Shown piece after piece: positions 16,758 to 26,571 of a DNA stretch of 64,000 nucleotides. How positions within the stretch are numbered: the stretch's first letter is position 1; the number at the start of each line of letters is the position of its first letter. Source of the stretch: Thermococcus litoralis DSM 5473 (GTDB lineage Archaea; Methanobacteriota_B; Thermococci; Thermococcales; Thermococcaceae); assembly GCF_000246985.2 (NCBI RefSeq), contig NC_022084.1, forward strand, positions 1,348,817 through 1,412,816, in the 5' to 3' direction. Below the pieces are notes generated by a model, which made no database searches, was not told where the DNA came from, and worked only from the letters and a program-made list of their open reading frames with translations. The position numbers and the translations under genes are program-made.

Positions 16758-18113
16758 TTAATTGTCCTCTTCCTCTTTTTCAGGCTCGTTGGATTCATCA
16801 TTTTTTGGGAAGTTATATTCCTCCCAATTTTCTCTCCAATTTTCTGTATAGTTCTCTTCATGTTCTTCTTTCTCTTCTTCATGATCTTCTTCCCATTTTT
16901 CCGTGTAGTTTCCTCCATGGTTTTTATCTTTCTCTTCTTCCCATTCATACTCCTTTTTGTACTCGTCATTTTCCTCATACTCTTTATGATTTTCTTTTTC
17001 ACTCTCCCATTCTCCTCGCTCACAGTACTTCTCATAATGCTCTTTCTCGCCCTGTTCTCTATATTCCTCGCAGTATTCCTTCAAGTACTCCTCGTAAAAT
17101 TCTTCCCGAACCTCTTTGATCTCGTTTACAATGTCCCTCAGCTCTTCATTGATTTCTTTTATTAGCTCTAGGGCTTCGTCGTATTCTCCTTCTTCTATGA
17201 GGTTGTTGACCTCTTCCACAATCTCCCTAAGTTCTTCTTGGTAATCTTTCAGGATATCCCTGATTTCTTCTTCATACCCTGGGGGATATGTAACATTGGA
17301 AATCTGTGTCAGGTTTTCAATCATGTTCATGAGTTCAATCGTTCTGTTTAGTTGCACGTTCAGCTTGGAGACAAATACTATTGAGATTTCATCGGCTTTC
17401 ATTGAGAGCATTTGTGGGATTAAATCTTCTTCAATTGCTTCACTCAGCTTTTCTCTGAGGTCTTCAGCAAGCTTGAGGTCTTCATTGAGTGCGGTAAGAT
17501 TTCCGTTAGTTATGTCAATCTCAACTTTTTCGTAAGCTTCTGCTGTTTGGTTATATAATTCAAGGAAAAGTGAGACATCTATTCCCAACTGCGATGCCTC
17601 ATTTAGGATCTCCTCTACATAGGAGAGGTACTCTTGTGCCCTTCTAAGTTCTTGTTGAGCTTCGATTATAAGCTCTTCGTACTCTTCAGTTTCGTTTTTA
17701 GTTGTCTCTTCTTCTGGCATTAGTTCTTTAATTATATCTCTATACCCTTCCATGGCTTCCATTGCAAGCTCTATTGCAAGTTGGTAGTTTGAGCTGTTGT
17801 AAGCCCCCCATGCGGCTTCTCTGAGAGCCTCCGTTTCATTAAACTCCTGAAGAATTTCGTTGTCTACATTAAGGGTAGCGTTAATCATAACAGTAACATA
17901 GTTCGAGAGCTTCTCGATAATAAGCAACAGACCATAAGCTTGCTCCGCCAAGCTCACATTGAGCGTAATATCTACAGTTACATTGCCCATTACTGTTGTT
18001 TCATTGTCAATAGAGGCTGTCTCATTTGACATCGTCACGTTGCTTGCCAGCCCTATGCTTCCGAGCAATAAGAGAGCAAAGAGTGATGCACCAATCACTC
18101 TTTTTGAGATCAT
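16758..18113 (-). CDS. Secreted coiled-coil glycoprotein with acidic tail
   Basis: 451 residues. Signal peptide (VIGASLFALLLLGSIGLAS), a Thr/Asn-rich segment with many N-x-S/T sequons, long helices rich in Glu and Leu predicted to form coiled coils (EEYEELIIEAQQELRRAQEY and others), then a very acidic, repetitive tail rich in Glu, Lys, Tyr and Trp. No family recognised. Probably exported to the cell surface. It lies a few bases upstream of the membrane HTH gene, so the two likely share a transcript and may form a sensor pair. Confidence 0.72.
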   Translation of the reverse strand: MISKRVIGASLFALLLLGSIGLASNVTMSNETASIDNETTVMGNVTVDITLNVSLAEQAYGLLLIIEKLSNYVTVMINATLNVDNEILQEFNETEALREAAWGAYNSSNYQLAIELAMEAMEGYRDIIKELMPEEETTKNETEEYEELIIEAQQELRRAQEYLSYVEEILNEASQLGIDVSLFLELYNQTAEAYEKVEIDITNGNLTALNEDLKLAEDLREKLSEAIEEDLIPQMLSMKADEISIVFVSKLNVQLNRTIELMNMIENLTQISNVTYPPGYEEEIRDILKDYQEELREIVEEVNNLIEEGEYDEALELIKEINEELRDIVNEIKEVREEFYEEYLKEYCEEYREQGEKEHYEKYCERGEWESEKENHKEYEENDEYKKEYEWEEEKDKNHGGNYTEKWEEDHEEEKEEHEENYTENWRENWEEYNFPKNDESNEPEKEEEDN

Positions 18114-18318
18114 GTTTTCTCACCTCAATTATACGTGGGAGGTCTTTATATTTTAGGGAAACGGTGGAATTTAAAGGTTTCATTGAGTTTCTAGGAGTTT
18201 CTTTGAGCGAACAGAATTGTGCCATTTCTGTGAACTTATAGTAGAATTTCTAAATTCGTTGTTTTATAGTTTTAGCTTTATTGTTTTAGCATTAGTGATA
18301 GTAAATGAGGGACAAAGT

Positions 18319-18348
18319 TTATAAATATTTGCACAATTGTTCAAATAT
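18319..18348 (+). promoter_or_regulatory. ArsR-family operator and TATA box of the metal operon
   Basis: A TATA element TTATAAATA (18319-18327) runs into a 24-base inverted repeat, 18325-18348, with arms ATATTTG and CAAATAT around ACAATTGT; 22 of 24 bases are symmetric. This is the layout of SmtB/ArsR/CzrA sites (TGNACA-N2-TGTNCA). Bound repressor would block transcription starting near 18350. Confidence 0.75.
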
Positions 18349-18360
18349 GGAGGTGATGAA

Positions 18361-18708
18361 ATGACAGAAATATGCAAAGTATATGAGGAACATATGGATA
18401 AGATACTAGAGGTTGAAAAGAAGTTACCAGAGGAGGAATTGATTTTAGACATTGCAGACTTCTTTGATGCTTTGGGGAACCCAACTAGGTTGAAGATACT
18501 TTTTGCGCTTCTAGAAGAAGAATTGTGCACATGTGACCTCTCAAATATTACCGGTCTCTCAGTGTCTGCCATTTCACATCAGTTGAGGATCCTAAAGGAC
18601 AGGAAAATCGTCGCTTACAGAAAAGATGGGAAGAACGTTTTCTACAGGTTGGATGATAAGCACATCAAAGATGTCTTGAAAATTGCATTGAAACATGTGA
18701 GGGAGTGA
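18361..18708 (+). CDS. ArsR/SmtB-family metal-responsive repressor
   Basis: 115 residues with a winged helix (DALGNPTRLKILFALLEEELCTCDLSNITGLSVSAISHQLRILKDRKIVAYRKDGKNVFYRLDD). ELCTCDL is the alpha-3 metal-thiolate motif of ArsR/CadC proteins (ELCVCDL), suggesting As, Sb, Cd or Pb sensing. The N-terminal CKVYEEHMDKI could add a Cys ligand as in CadC. GGAGGTGAT precedes ATG 18361. It is 3 nt from the P-type ATPase gene, its likely target along with itself. Confidence 0.9.
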   Translation: MTEICKVYEEHMDKILEVEKKLPEEELILDIADFFDALGNPTRLKILFALLEEELCTCDLSNITGLSVSAISHQLRILKDRKIVAYRKDGKNVFYRLDDKHIKDVLKIALKHVRE

Positions 18709-18711
18709 GGT

Positions 18712-20796
18712 ATGCCTAAAAAGCTCAAATTGGAAGGCCTTGATTGCGCAAGCTGTGCTTACGAAATAGAGGAAGCACTGAAAAAAGAAGGCTTTGAGTT
18801 TGCTCTGGTCAACTTTGCTACAAAAGAGGCCGTAATAGAGGGGGATATAGAGAAGGCAAAGAGAATAATCAAGAAAGTCGAACCAGACGTGAAGGTAATA
18901 GACGCTGAAGAGCACGAGCATGGCCACGAGCACCATCATGATGGAGACGAAGACCCTAAGAAGGCGCTCTACTTCATAACACCCTCGCTCATGTTGTTTG
19001 TTATTGGAATCGTCTTGAGATACTACTACGACATGGACAATGCCTTCGTGTTAGGGATCTTTACAATGAGTTATCTTCTTGTCGGATGGAAAGTACTCAG
19101 GAACGCTGTGATCAACTCAATACGCGGTAATGTATTTGATGAGAACTTCCTTATTGCGATAGCTACGCTGGGAGCTTTTGCTATTAGGGAATACCCTGAA
19201 GCTGTTGGTGTCATGCTGTTCTATGTCGTTGGAGAATTCTTCCAAGATCTGGCGGTAAATAGATCGAGGCGTTCGATTAAGTCCCTCCTTGCCCTGAAGG
19301 CCGAGTACGCTAACCTCCTTGTAGGGGATAAAGTTGTTCAAATAAAGCCTGAAAAACTCAAAGTTGGGGACATAATTCTAATCAAGCCGGGTGAGAGAGT
19401 TCCAGTTGATGGTATCATTATCCAGGGAACTTCAAACGTTGACACATCCGCCCTGACTGGAGAGAGCGTTCCAAAAACTGTTAGAGAAGGTGATGAGATC
19501 CTCTCAGGCATGCTTAACCTGAGTGGTCTCCTAAAAGTAAAGGTGACAAAAGAGCTCAGAGAATCAACGATTACAAGGATTCTTGAGCTCGTGGAAAATG
19601 CGAGTGCTAGAAAAGCTAAGACAGAGAGGTTTATTACAAAATTCGCTCGCCGTTATACACCAAGTGTGGTAGCTCTAGCAACATTAGTAGCAGTGATTCC
19701 ACCACTAGCATTTGGAGAGCCCTTTTCAAAGTGGGTTTATAGGGCTTTGGTTCTGCTAGTTATTTCATGCCCCTGCGCCCTTGTGCTTTCGATTCCCTTA
19801 GGGTACTTTGGGGGAATTGGAAGAGCTGCCAAAGAAGGAATCCTTGTTAAAGGGTCAAACTTCCTTGATGCGCTTAGCAGAGCTACAGTAGTTGCTTTTG
19901 ACAAAACTGGAACCCTAACCAAGGGTGTTTTCAAGGTTACAAAGATAGAAACGAGAAACGGCTTCAGTGAGGATGAAATCTTAAGATTCGCGGCATTAGC
20001 AGAGGCTCACTCTAACCACCCAATAGCCAAGGCAATAAAGGAGGCCTATGGAAGAGAAATCGACGAGACTCAAATTAAGGAACATGAGGAGATAGCTGGA
20101 CATGGGGTCAGAGCGAGGATAGATGACACTGAGGTAATGGTTGGCAATGACAGACTTCTTCATAAATTCAACATCGAGCACGACACATGCCATGTTAAGG
20201 GAACAGTAGCCCACATTGTAGTCAATGGCAAATATGCCGGGTATATAATAATCTCAGATGAGATAAAAGAGGACTCGCCGATTGCAGTGAAGGAGCTCAA
20301 GCGCCTTGGAGTCAAGAAAGTCATTATGCTCACTGGAGATAACAGGGACGTAGCTGATGAAATCGCCAAACAACTTGGCATCGATGAATTTTACGCAGAG
20401 CTTTTACCTGAGGATAAAGTTAAGGTCATTGAGGAGCTTGAGAGAAAGAAAAAGGGCGATGAGAAGATAGTCTTCGTTGGAGATGGCATAAATGACGCTC
20501 CAGTGCTTGCCAGAGCTGATGTGGGTGTAGCTATGGGAGCCCTAGGAAGTGATGCGGCAATAGAGACTGCAGATGTAGTCGTAATGGATGACAAGCCTTC
20601 AAAGCTTCCTAGGGGAGTAAAAATCGCAAGGAGGACTCAGAGAATAGTGTGGCAGAATATAATACTAGCACTCGGTGTCAAGCTGGCATTCATAAGCCTT
20701 GGAATTATTGGGGAGGCAACAATGTGGGAGGCTGTGTTTGCGGATGTAGGCGTTGCCCTTATAGCGGTCTTCAATGCAATGAGGATTCTGAGGTGA
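18712..20796 (+). CDS. zntA: Zn/Cd/Pb-exporting P1B-type ATPase
   Basis: 694 residues. One N-terminal HMA domain (Cys12 and Cys15 in GLDCASCAYEIEEAL) and a His-rich loop, then the P-type core: the membrane CPC motif (LVISCPCALVLSIPLG), phosphorylation site [18 protein letters not shown], and [20 protein letters not shown]. The subclass (P1B-2, Zn/Cd/Pb) is inferred from the CPC context and the CadC-like regulator. Exports metal from the cytoplasm. Directly follows its repressor. Confidence 0.9.
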   Translation: MPKKLKLEGLDCASCAYEIEEALKKEGFEFALVNFATKEAVIEGDIEKAKRIIKKVEPDVKVIDAEEHEHGHEHHHDGDEDPKKALYFITPSLMLFVIGIVLRYYYDMDNAFVLGIFTMSYLLVGWKVLRNAVINSIRGNVFDENFLIAIATLGAFAIREYPEAVGVMLFYVVGEFFQDLAVNRSRRSIKSLLALKAEYANLLVGDKVVQIKPEKLKVGDIILIKPGERVPVDGIIIQGTSNVDTSALTGESVPKTVREGDEILSGMLNLSGLLKVKVTKELRESTITRILELVENASARKAKTERFITKFARRYTPSVVALATLVAVIPPLAFGEPFSKWVYRALVLLVISCPCALVLSIPLGYFGGIGRAAKEGILVKGSNFLDALSRATVVAFDKTGTLTKGVFKVTKIETRNGFSEDEILRFAALAEAHSNHPIAKAIKEAYGREIDETQIKEHEEIAGHGVRARIDDTEVMVGNDRLLHKFNIEHDTCHVKGTVAHIVVNGKYAGYIIISDEIKEDSPIAVKELKRLGVKKVIMLTGDNRDVADEIAKQLGIDEFYAELLPEDKVKVIEELERKKKGDEKIVFVGDGINDAPVLARADVGVAMGALGSDAAIETADVVVMDDKPSKLPRGVKIARRTQRIVWQNIILALGVKLAFISLGIIGEATMWEAVFADVGVALIAVFNAMRILR

Positions 20797-20800
20797 TGAT

Positions 20801-21270
20801 GTGCTTTACGCATTGGAGTCTTTTTCTTTTCTTAGTCTCCTTTTGTGGTCTGAGACTAAGAAAGCTTACGAAAGAAGAAAACCCTACCGCTTCATGTTTC
20901 AGTTGCAATATGGGCGGAATATACGCTCCACTTTGTTCTGATGCCTTAGGTCTCGTTGAGAGGACTTTGGTCAATACAGATAGGTGAAATAGCTGCTCTG
21001 GTGCATGTGGTAATTATGGGGGATTGCCGGGCTTGTCATGGTGCTCCTTGCCGGTTTGAGTTTCGCTCAATATAATGTCAGGAATGGATGTGTTCCTTCG
21101 ATGCTCTCTGCTTCAAGAACCCGAGTGGAAAGGTTATTCCTCCGGATGTCATACGGAAGTTCAGGCTTAGCCTCCGGGGAAAGAGGCTCGTGAGTACCAA
21201 AAGCTTAATCAATACCCTCGATATATTTTCAATTTTGGAAGTTTTTTATGTTTCAATTACCGATTTGTAA
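20801..21270 (+). pseudogene. Degenerate membrane-protein gene and unassigned debris
   Basis: Right after the ATPase, a GTG near 20803 with a good ribosome site reads LYALESFSFLSLLLWSETKK, then loses frame near 20897. Another frame continues AIWAEYTLHFVLMP, a TAG, then SLRGLWSIQIGEIAALVHVV; removing one G from the G5 run at 21018-21022 extends this to IAGLVMVLLAGLSFAQYN. Together this looks like a small integral membrane protein with several breaks. 21088-21270 holds a further open frame (FKNPSGKVIPPDVIRKF) of unknown origin. Confidence 0.45.
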
Positions 21271-21332
21271 AGGATAATCTTCATATTACTTCCAGATATA
21301 CATAACATTGAAGAAAACAAGAGGTGATTCAA

Positions 21333-21829
21333 ATGAACGGGAGAATGAAAGGAAAAATGAAAGGCGGCTGCAAAGGCCATGGAAAGGGTATGAGAGCATG
21401 GGTGGAAAACACGCCCGTGAAATGCACGGAATGGGAGAAATGGAGAAAGGGTATACATACACAAAAATGGTCGGGGAGGGGTTCGATGAAACCGTTGCAA
21501 AGGTTAGAGAGGAACTAAAAAAAGCAAGTTTTGGAGTTCTCAGCGAGATAAGGGTGGATAAGCTGTTTAAAGAAAAGCTTAACCTGGATATGGAGCCTTA
21601 TGTCATTCTCGGGGCATGTAACCCAGAGTTCTCCAGTCAACTTGTTGAAATCGATCCAAACAGCGGTTCATTCCTACCTTGCAACATCCTTGTTTATGTT
21701 AAAGAAGGGAAAACTCACGTAAGCCTCACGCTCCCAACAATTGCTATGAGTGTAGCCGGGAATGAGGAACTCATTGAAGTCGCTACCAAAGTGGAAGAAA
21801 TCCTTAGAGATGTTGTGAATAGGGTCTGA
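21333..21829 (+). CDS. DUF302 protein with Met/Gly/Lys-rich N-terminus (frameshifted)
   Basis: The conserved part is DUF302 (GFDETVAKVREELKKASFGVLSEI, EIDPNSGSFLPCNILVYVKEG, VSLTLPTIAMSVAG). GAGGTGAT marks an ATG at 21333 that reads NGRMKGKMKGGCKGHGKGM, but that frame departs from the DUF302 frame near 21393-21397; one added base would give a continuous Met- and His-rich leader. Read without repair, translation would begin at another codon. Sits just before copB, so a copper role is likely. Confidence 0.7.
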
Positions 21830-21887
21830 TTTCCTTTTCAGGAACATTAACCTGGTTAAAATCAGAAATTATTTGGAGGGGTGTGTG

Positions 21888-24039
21888 ATGGAAGAAGATA
21901 ATGAAGAAAAAATGCATGTCCACCACGGAGCCAGGGGACATGGAGGTCATAATGAAATGGGTCATGACATGCACATAGATCATGAGGCGGAGAGCAGTAT
22001 GCACACGCATAAGGGCGTGATGGAAGAAAACGCTGGACATGATCATCATATGGAGCACGAACATAAGGGCCACGAAGATCATGGGCACTCACATGCTGAG
22101 CATCACAAAATGATGATGGAGGACTTTAAGAGAAGATTTATAGTCTCTGCAATACTCACGATTCCAATACTGATCTTGTCTCCTCTGATTCAGCGGTTCC
22201 TTGGGTTTACGTTCACATTCGCCGGCGATCGTTACGTTCTCTTCGGCCTCTCTGCAGTGGTCTACTTCTACGGTGGCTGGCCATTTCTTAATGGTATGGT
22301 AGAAGAACTCAAGAAGAGACTACCTGGGATGATGACGTTAATTGCCCTGGCAATTACGGTAGCGTTTTCTTACAGTGTCGCTGTCACCTTTGGGTTGCCT
22401 GGAAAAACATTCTATTGGGAGCTTGCCACGCTTATTGACATCATGCTTTTAGGCCACTACATCGAGATGCGTTCTGTTTTAGGCGCTTCAAGAGCCTTAG
22501 AAGAGCTGATAAAGCTCATGCCAACTGAGGCTCACTTAATAACCCCAGAGGGAATAAAAGATGTTTCAGTAAGTGAGTTAAAAAAAGGGGGATATTGTCC
22601 TTGTCAAGCCTGGAGAGAAAGTACCCTCTGACGGGATCATAATTGAGGGAGAGACAAGTGTAAACGAAGCAATGCTCACGGGGGAGTCAAAACCTGTTTA
22701 TAAGAAGCGCGGCGACAGTGTTATAGGCGGTTCAATAAATCTCGAAGGCGCAATAAAGGTCAGGATAGAGAAGACAGGGAAGGATACTTACCTCATGCAG
22801 GTCGTCGAGCTGGTGAGGCAGGCCCAGGAGACGAGATCTAGAACCCAAGATTTAGCGAACAGAGCTGCTTTTTACCTCACGCTCATAGCGATTACAGCGG
22901 GTAGTATAACCCTCGGAACGTGGCTTTATATGGGAATGCCCTTTGTCTTTGCCCTTGAACGTATGGTGACGGTGATGGTTATAACTTGTCCGCATGCTCT
23001 TGGATTGGCAGTTCCACTTGTTGTTTCAGTCTCCACGTCGATTTCAGCCAAAAAAGGAATTCTTATAAGGAACAGGGAGGCCTTTGAGAGAGCTAAAGAC
23101 GTCCAAGTGGTGGTATTTGATAAAACTGGAACACTAACAGAGGGCAAATTTGAGGTAACTGATGTAATCCCACTGGAAGACGTTGAAGAATACGAAATTC
23201 TAAAATATGCTGCTGCCCTTGAAGCCCACTCAAGCCATCCAATTGCGCAAGGTATAGTTGAGAAGGCAAAGGAGCTCAATCTCGAATCCTACGAAGTCAA
23301 GGAATCAAAAGTTCTGCCGGGTAAAGGAGTTCAAGGTATTATTAACGGAAAAGAAGTCTTTGTAGTGAGCCCCAATTTCGTGAAGGAAAATGGCCTTTGG
23401 AAAGATGACAAGCGTGTTGATAAGGTTCTTGAGCAAGGTAAGACCGTGGTCTTCTTAATAATAGATGGGAAGCTTGCAGGAGCAATAGCCTTAGCAGATA
23501 AGATAAGACCTGAGTCAAGGGAAGCTATAAAGAAGCTCCACGAGATGGGTATTAAGGCATATATGCTTACAGGAGACAACGCCAAAGTTGCAAAGTGGGT
23601 GGCGGAAGAGCTTGGTTTAGACGGGTTCTTTGCAGAGGTTTTGCCTCATCAGAAGTCTGAGAAAGTTAAAGAGCTCCAGGAAAACGGGTTCATAGTTGCA
23701 ATGGTGGGGGATGGCATAAACGATGCTCCGGCTTTGATTCAAGCCGATGTAGGTATAGCTATTGGAGCTGGAACCGATGTGGCAATAGAGAGTGCAGACA
23801 TAATCCTCGTCAAGAATGACCCAAGGGATGTGATAACGGCAATACACCTTGCGAGGGCAACTTATGGGAAGATGGTGCAGAATTTAGCGTGGGCTACTGG
23901 TTACAACACATTTGCTATTCCCCTAGCAGCTGGTACACTTTACAGCTATGGGATATTGCTAAGCCCAGCTGTAGGTGCTTTGTTAATGAGCTTGAGTACA
24001 GTTATAGTTGCCATAAATGCAAGGTTTTTGAAGGCTTGA
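21888..24039 (+). pseudogene. copB: Copper-exporting P-type ATPase CopB type, single-base frameshift
   Basis: P1B ATPase with the membrane motif CPH (MVITCPHALGLAVPL), which marks the CopB subclass for Cu and Ag. The N-terminus is very rich in His and Met (residues 1-75). DKTGTLTEG, SSHPIAQGI and [20 protein letters not shown] are intact. The frame breaks in the A7-G5 tract at 22580-22591; dropping one base reads ELKKGDIVLVKPGEKVPSDG, the expected actuator sequence. Repaired length is about 717 residues. GGAGGGG precedes the ATG at 21888. Confidence 0.88.
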
Positions 24040-24136
24040 ACTTTATTTTTGGAAAATTTTTGATTTGATTATTTCCATTTCGATAGAGATAAACCATATA
24101 GTCTTTAGAAAAAGAGTAGGCATTGGTGAAAGAAAA

Positions 24137-24433
24137 ATGATGTTTGAGAACATTGGTGGAGACTTTTTGGTTCATGTTGGAGAAGAATGGGGGTGGCATC
24201 ATATGATGGGATTTGGCTGGTTTGGATGGTTCGGCATGATTTTCATGCTGTTGTTCTGGGTTCTGATAATAGTCGGGATAATATGGCTTGTCAAGTGGTT
24301 GATAGAAAGTACAAGCAGAACGGAAAAAGCCTCGAAGAAGAGGGCACTTGAAATTCTCGATGAAAAATACGCCAGAGGTGAGATAGACGACGAGGAATAT
24401 GAAAGGAGGAAGAGAAAAATCCTGGAAGGCTGA
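24137..24433 (+). CDS. Small SHOCT-domain membrane protein
   Basis: 98 residues: an aromatic Gly/Trp/Met-rich start ([14 protein letters not shown]), one membrane helix ([22 protein letters not shown]), then a SHOCT domain ([27 protein letters not shown]). SHOCT proteins often sit next to copper ATPases; their role is unclear. Start at ATG 24137, with GGTGAA upstream. Follows copB. Confidence 0.85.
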   Translation: MMFENIGGDFLVHVGEEWGWHHMMGFGWFGWFGMIFMLLFWVLIIVGIIWLVKWLIESTSRTEKASKKRALEILDEKYARGEIDDEEYERRKRKILEG

Positions 24434-24507
24434 AGATCTCTTTATTTTTTATTCTTAAGTATCAAAATGAAACCCGTCAGGGACAGCCGCGTGTTGGGTT
24501 TCCTTTT

Positions 24508-24720
24508 ATGATATCTATTCTTGTGGATGACAAAACTCTAAGTGTTGAGAGCGTTTACCATACTCTCCACTATGGGATTTTAGGGAAAATGCTGAATATA
24601 CTTATAGCAGAGCATAATATTAGAAGAAGACTCTTAAAAGCTCACTCAAAGCTAAAAGAAACAGCAGAAAAAAGAAACTACTTGGTCAGGCAAACACGGC
24701 TTTATACAAGCCAACTATAA
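24508..24720 (+). CDS. Doubtful 70-residue open frame
   Basis: Reads ISILVDDKTLSVESVYHTLHYGIL then a basic helical end. No family recognised, no clear ribosome site, and its 3' end overlaps the convergent methyltransferase by 35 bp. It may be a gene remnant or chance. Confidence 0.25.
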   Translation: MISILVDDKTLSVESVYHTLHYGILGKMLNILIAEHNIRRRLLKAHSKLKETAEKRNYLVRQTRLYTSQL

Positions 24721-25417
24721 TATCGCCAACCTCACAGTAAACATCCATATAGTTGACCTTTGTTAGGTTAAATACTCTCGAACCCATCTCCCTGATTTCC
24801 TCCAGCGAGAATCCAAGGTGGGTGTCCTTCAAAGTTTCTTTAAGCTCTTCATGCTCGTGTTTAAGGACATCAACTATCACCACAATTCCCCCATCCTCTA
24901 GAACCTCTTTCATGCTTCTTAGCACTTTCTCTGGTTCTAGAAAGTGGTGAAATGCTAAGGTGGATAAAACAACATCAAATTTCTCTGGGGCATTTATATT
25001 GTACTGTTTGTTTGCAATATTGACAGATTCCTTAATTTTCTCGGCGACGCCCCATATGGGGATTATGCCCTTGTACTTAAGTCTCTTCAACATGCTTGGA
25101 GTTATGTCCAATCCATAGACCTCTACATCGACTCCGTTATCTTCAAGCTTCTTTTTGATCCTCTCAGTAAAGAATCCGGAACCGGCCGCAACGTCTAGTA
25201 TCTTGAGTCCTTTTCTATTCAGCTTCATGATTTCACTGACTATTTCCTCTACTATTGTCTGTATGCACTCTTCTCTAAGATAGTCTCTAACAATATCGTC
25301 CCTTTCCGGGGCTTCTTTTTCGAAGTACTCTATCTGATCCATAAGCTCATTTATTGAATTCTCATCAAAGCTGAGCTTTTTTAGAAACTCTCTGACCTCA
25401 TCAAGAGTCGATATCAT
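24686..25417 (-). CDS. SAM-dependent methyltransferase (class I)
   Basis: 243 residues. A helical N-terminus precedes the Rossmann SAM site LKILDVAAGSGFFTERI, VYGLDITPSMLKRL, and FDVVLSTLAFHHFLEPEKVLRSMKEVLEDGG. Substrate unknown. It overlaps the end of the transsulfuration gene by 4 bp and so is last in a three-gene operon with two sulfur amino acid enzymes. Confidence 0.88.
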   Translation of the reverse strand: MISTLDEVREFLKKLSFDENSINELMDQIEYFEKEAPERDDIVRDYLREECIQTIVEEIVSEIMKLNRKGLKILDVAAGSGFFTERIKKKLEDNGVDVEVYGLDITPSMLKRLKYKGIIPIWGVAEKIKESVNIANKQYNINAPEKFDVVLSTLAFHHFLEPEKVLRSMKEVLEDGGIVVIVDVLKHEHEELKETLKDTHLGFSLEEIREMGSRVFNLTKVNYMDVYCEVGDIIVGLYKAVFA

Positions 25418-26571
25418 TCTCCCACCGCCTGGAACCCTCTCTCAAGATCTTCGATGAGATCCTCGACGTCCTCTATTCCAACTGAGACTCTGATGAGCGA
25501 GTCTCTTATCCCCACTCTCTCCCTCTCTTCCTTGGGGACGGAGGCGTGCGTCATGATCGCCGGCAGTTCTATAAGGGACTCCACTCCGCCAAGGCTCTCA
25601 GCAAGTGCGAAGATCTCTAAGCTCTCAACGAACTTTATGGCCTTCTCAAGACCCCCTTTAAGCTCAAATGAAAGCATCCCACCGAAGCCGCTCATCTGTC
25701 TCTTCGCGAGCTCGTGCTGTGGATGAGACGGCAAACCTGGATAGTAAACGCGCTTAACCAGCGGGTGCCCCTCGAGGTACTTCGCTATTGCCATGGCGTT
25801 CTTCTCGTGCCTCTCCATCCTGAGGGAGAGAGTTTTGATGCCCCTCATGACCAGCCAGGAATCGAAGGGCGAAAGAACCGCTCCAACCGCGTTCTGGTGG
25901 AACTTGAGCTTTTCATAGAGCTCCTCATCGTTTACCATAACCGCTCCACCGACGACATCCGAGTGTCCGCCGAGGTACTTGGTGACGCTGTGGAGCACTA
26001 TGTCCGCTCCGAGGTCGAGGGGGTTCTGGAAGTAGGGACTCGCAAAGGTGTTGTCCACTACCACTATGATGCCCTCCTCGTGGGCGATCTCTGCTATCGC
26101 CTTTATGTCCGCAAGCTTCAGGAGCGGGTTTGTGGGAGTTTCAAGCCAGATCATCCGCGTGTTTTTCCTTATTGCCTTTCTAACGTTCTCTGGATTTCTC
26201 GCATCGACGTAGGTGAACTCAAGTCCGAAGCGCTCCATTATCTGATTGAAGAGCCTCTTCGTGCCGCCGTAGAGGTCGTCAAAGGTCACAACGTGGTCGC
26301 CCTTCTTCAACAACGCCAAGAGTACCGTTGACTCCGCCGCGAGCCCTGAGGAAAAAGCCAACCCATACTTGGCATTCTCAAGTGCCGCAAGCTTTCTCTC
26401 AAGGCTGTTCCTTGTGGGGTTACCGCTCCTTGAGTAGACATAGCCCTCCTCCACTTCTTTTATGCTCTTTTTTGCAAAAGTTGTTGAGAGGTGAATAGGA
26501 GAAACTACATCCCCATACTGCATTCTTTCAGGTTCCTCTCCGATATGAATCGCCTTTGTGGAAAACCTCAT
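25414..26571 (-). CDS. Cystathionine gamma-synthase/gamma-lyase family PLP enzyme
   Basis: 385 residues of the Cys/Met metabolism PLP family: YSRSGNPTRNSLERKLAALE, the PLP-lysine segment SVTKYLGGHSDVVGG, and the C-terminal SLGGVESLIELPAIMTHASVP. It acts in transsulfuration, making or cleaving cystathionine; the direction is not readable from sequence. Its start overlaps the repaired cysteine synthase stop by 4 bp. Confidence 0.93.
   Translation of the reverse strand: MRFSTKAIHIGEEPERMQYGDVVSPIHLSTTFAKKSIKEVEEGYVYSRSGNPTRNSLERKLAALENAKYGLAFSSGLAAESTVLLALLKKGDHVVTFDDLYGGTKRLFNQIMERFGLEFTYVDARNPENVRKAIRKNTRMIWLETPTNPLLKLADIKAIAEIAHEEGIIVVVDNTFASPYFQNPLDLGADIVLHSVTKYLGGHSDVVGGAVMVNDEELYEKLKFHQNAVGAVLSPFDSWLVMRGIKTLSLRMERHEKNAMAIAKYLEGHPLVKRVYYPGLPSHPQHELAKRQMSGFGGMLSFELKGGLEKAIKFVESLEIFALAESLGGVESLIELPAIMTHASVPKEERERVGIRDSLIRVSVGIEDVEDLIEDLERGFQAVGE

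Noticed and set aside
16737-17165. Phe-rich plus-strand frame of 142 codons
   Set aside because: Antisense of the acidic Glu/Lys tail of the secreted protein, which forces Phe and Leu on the other strand.
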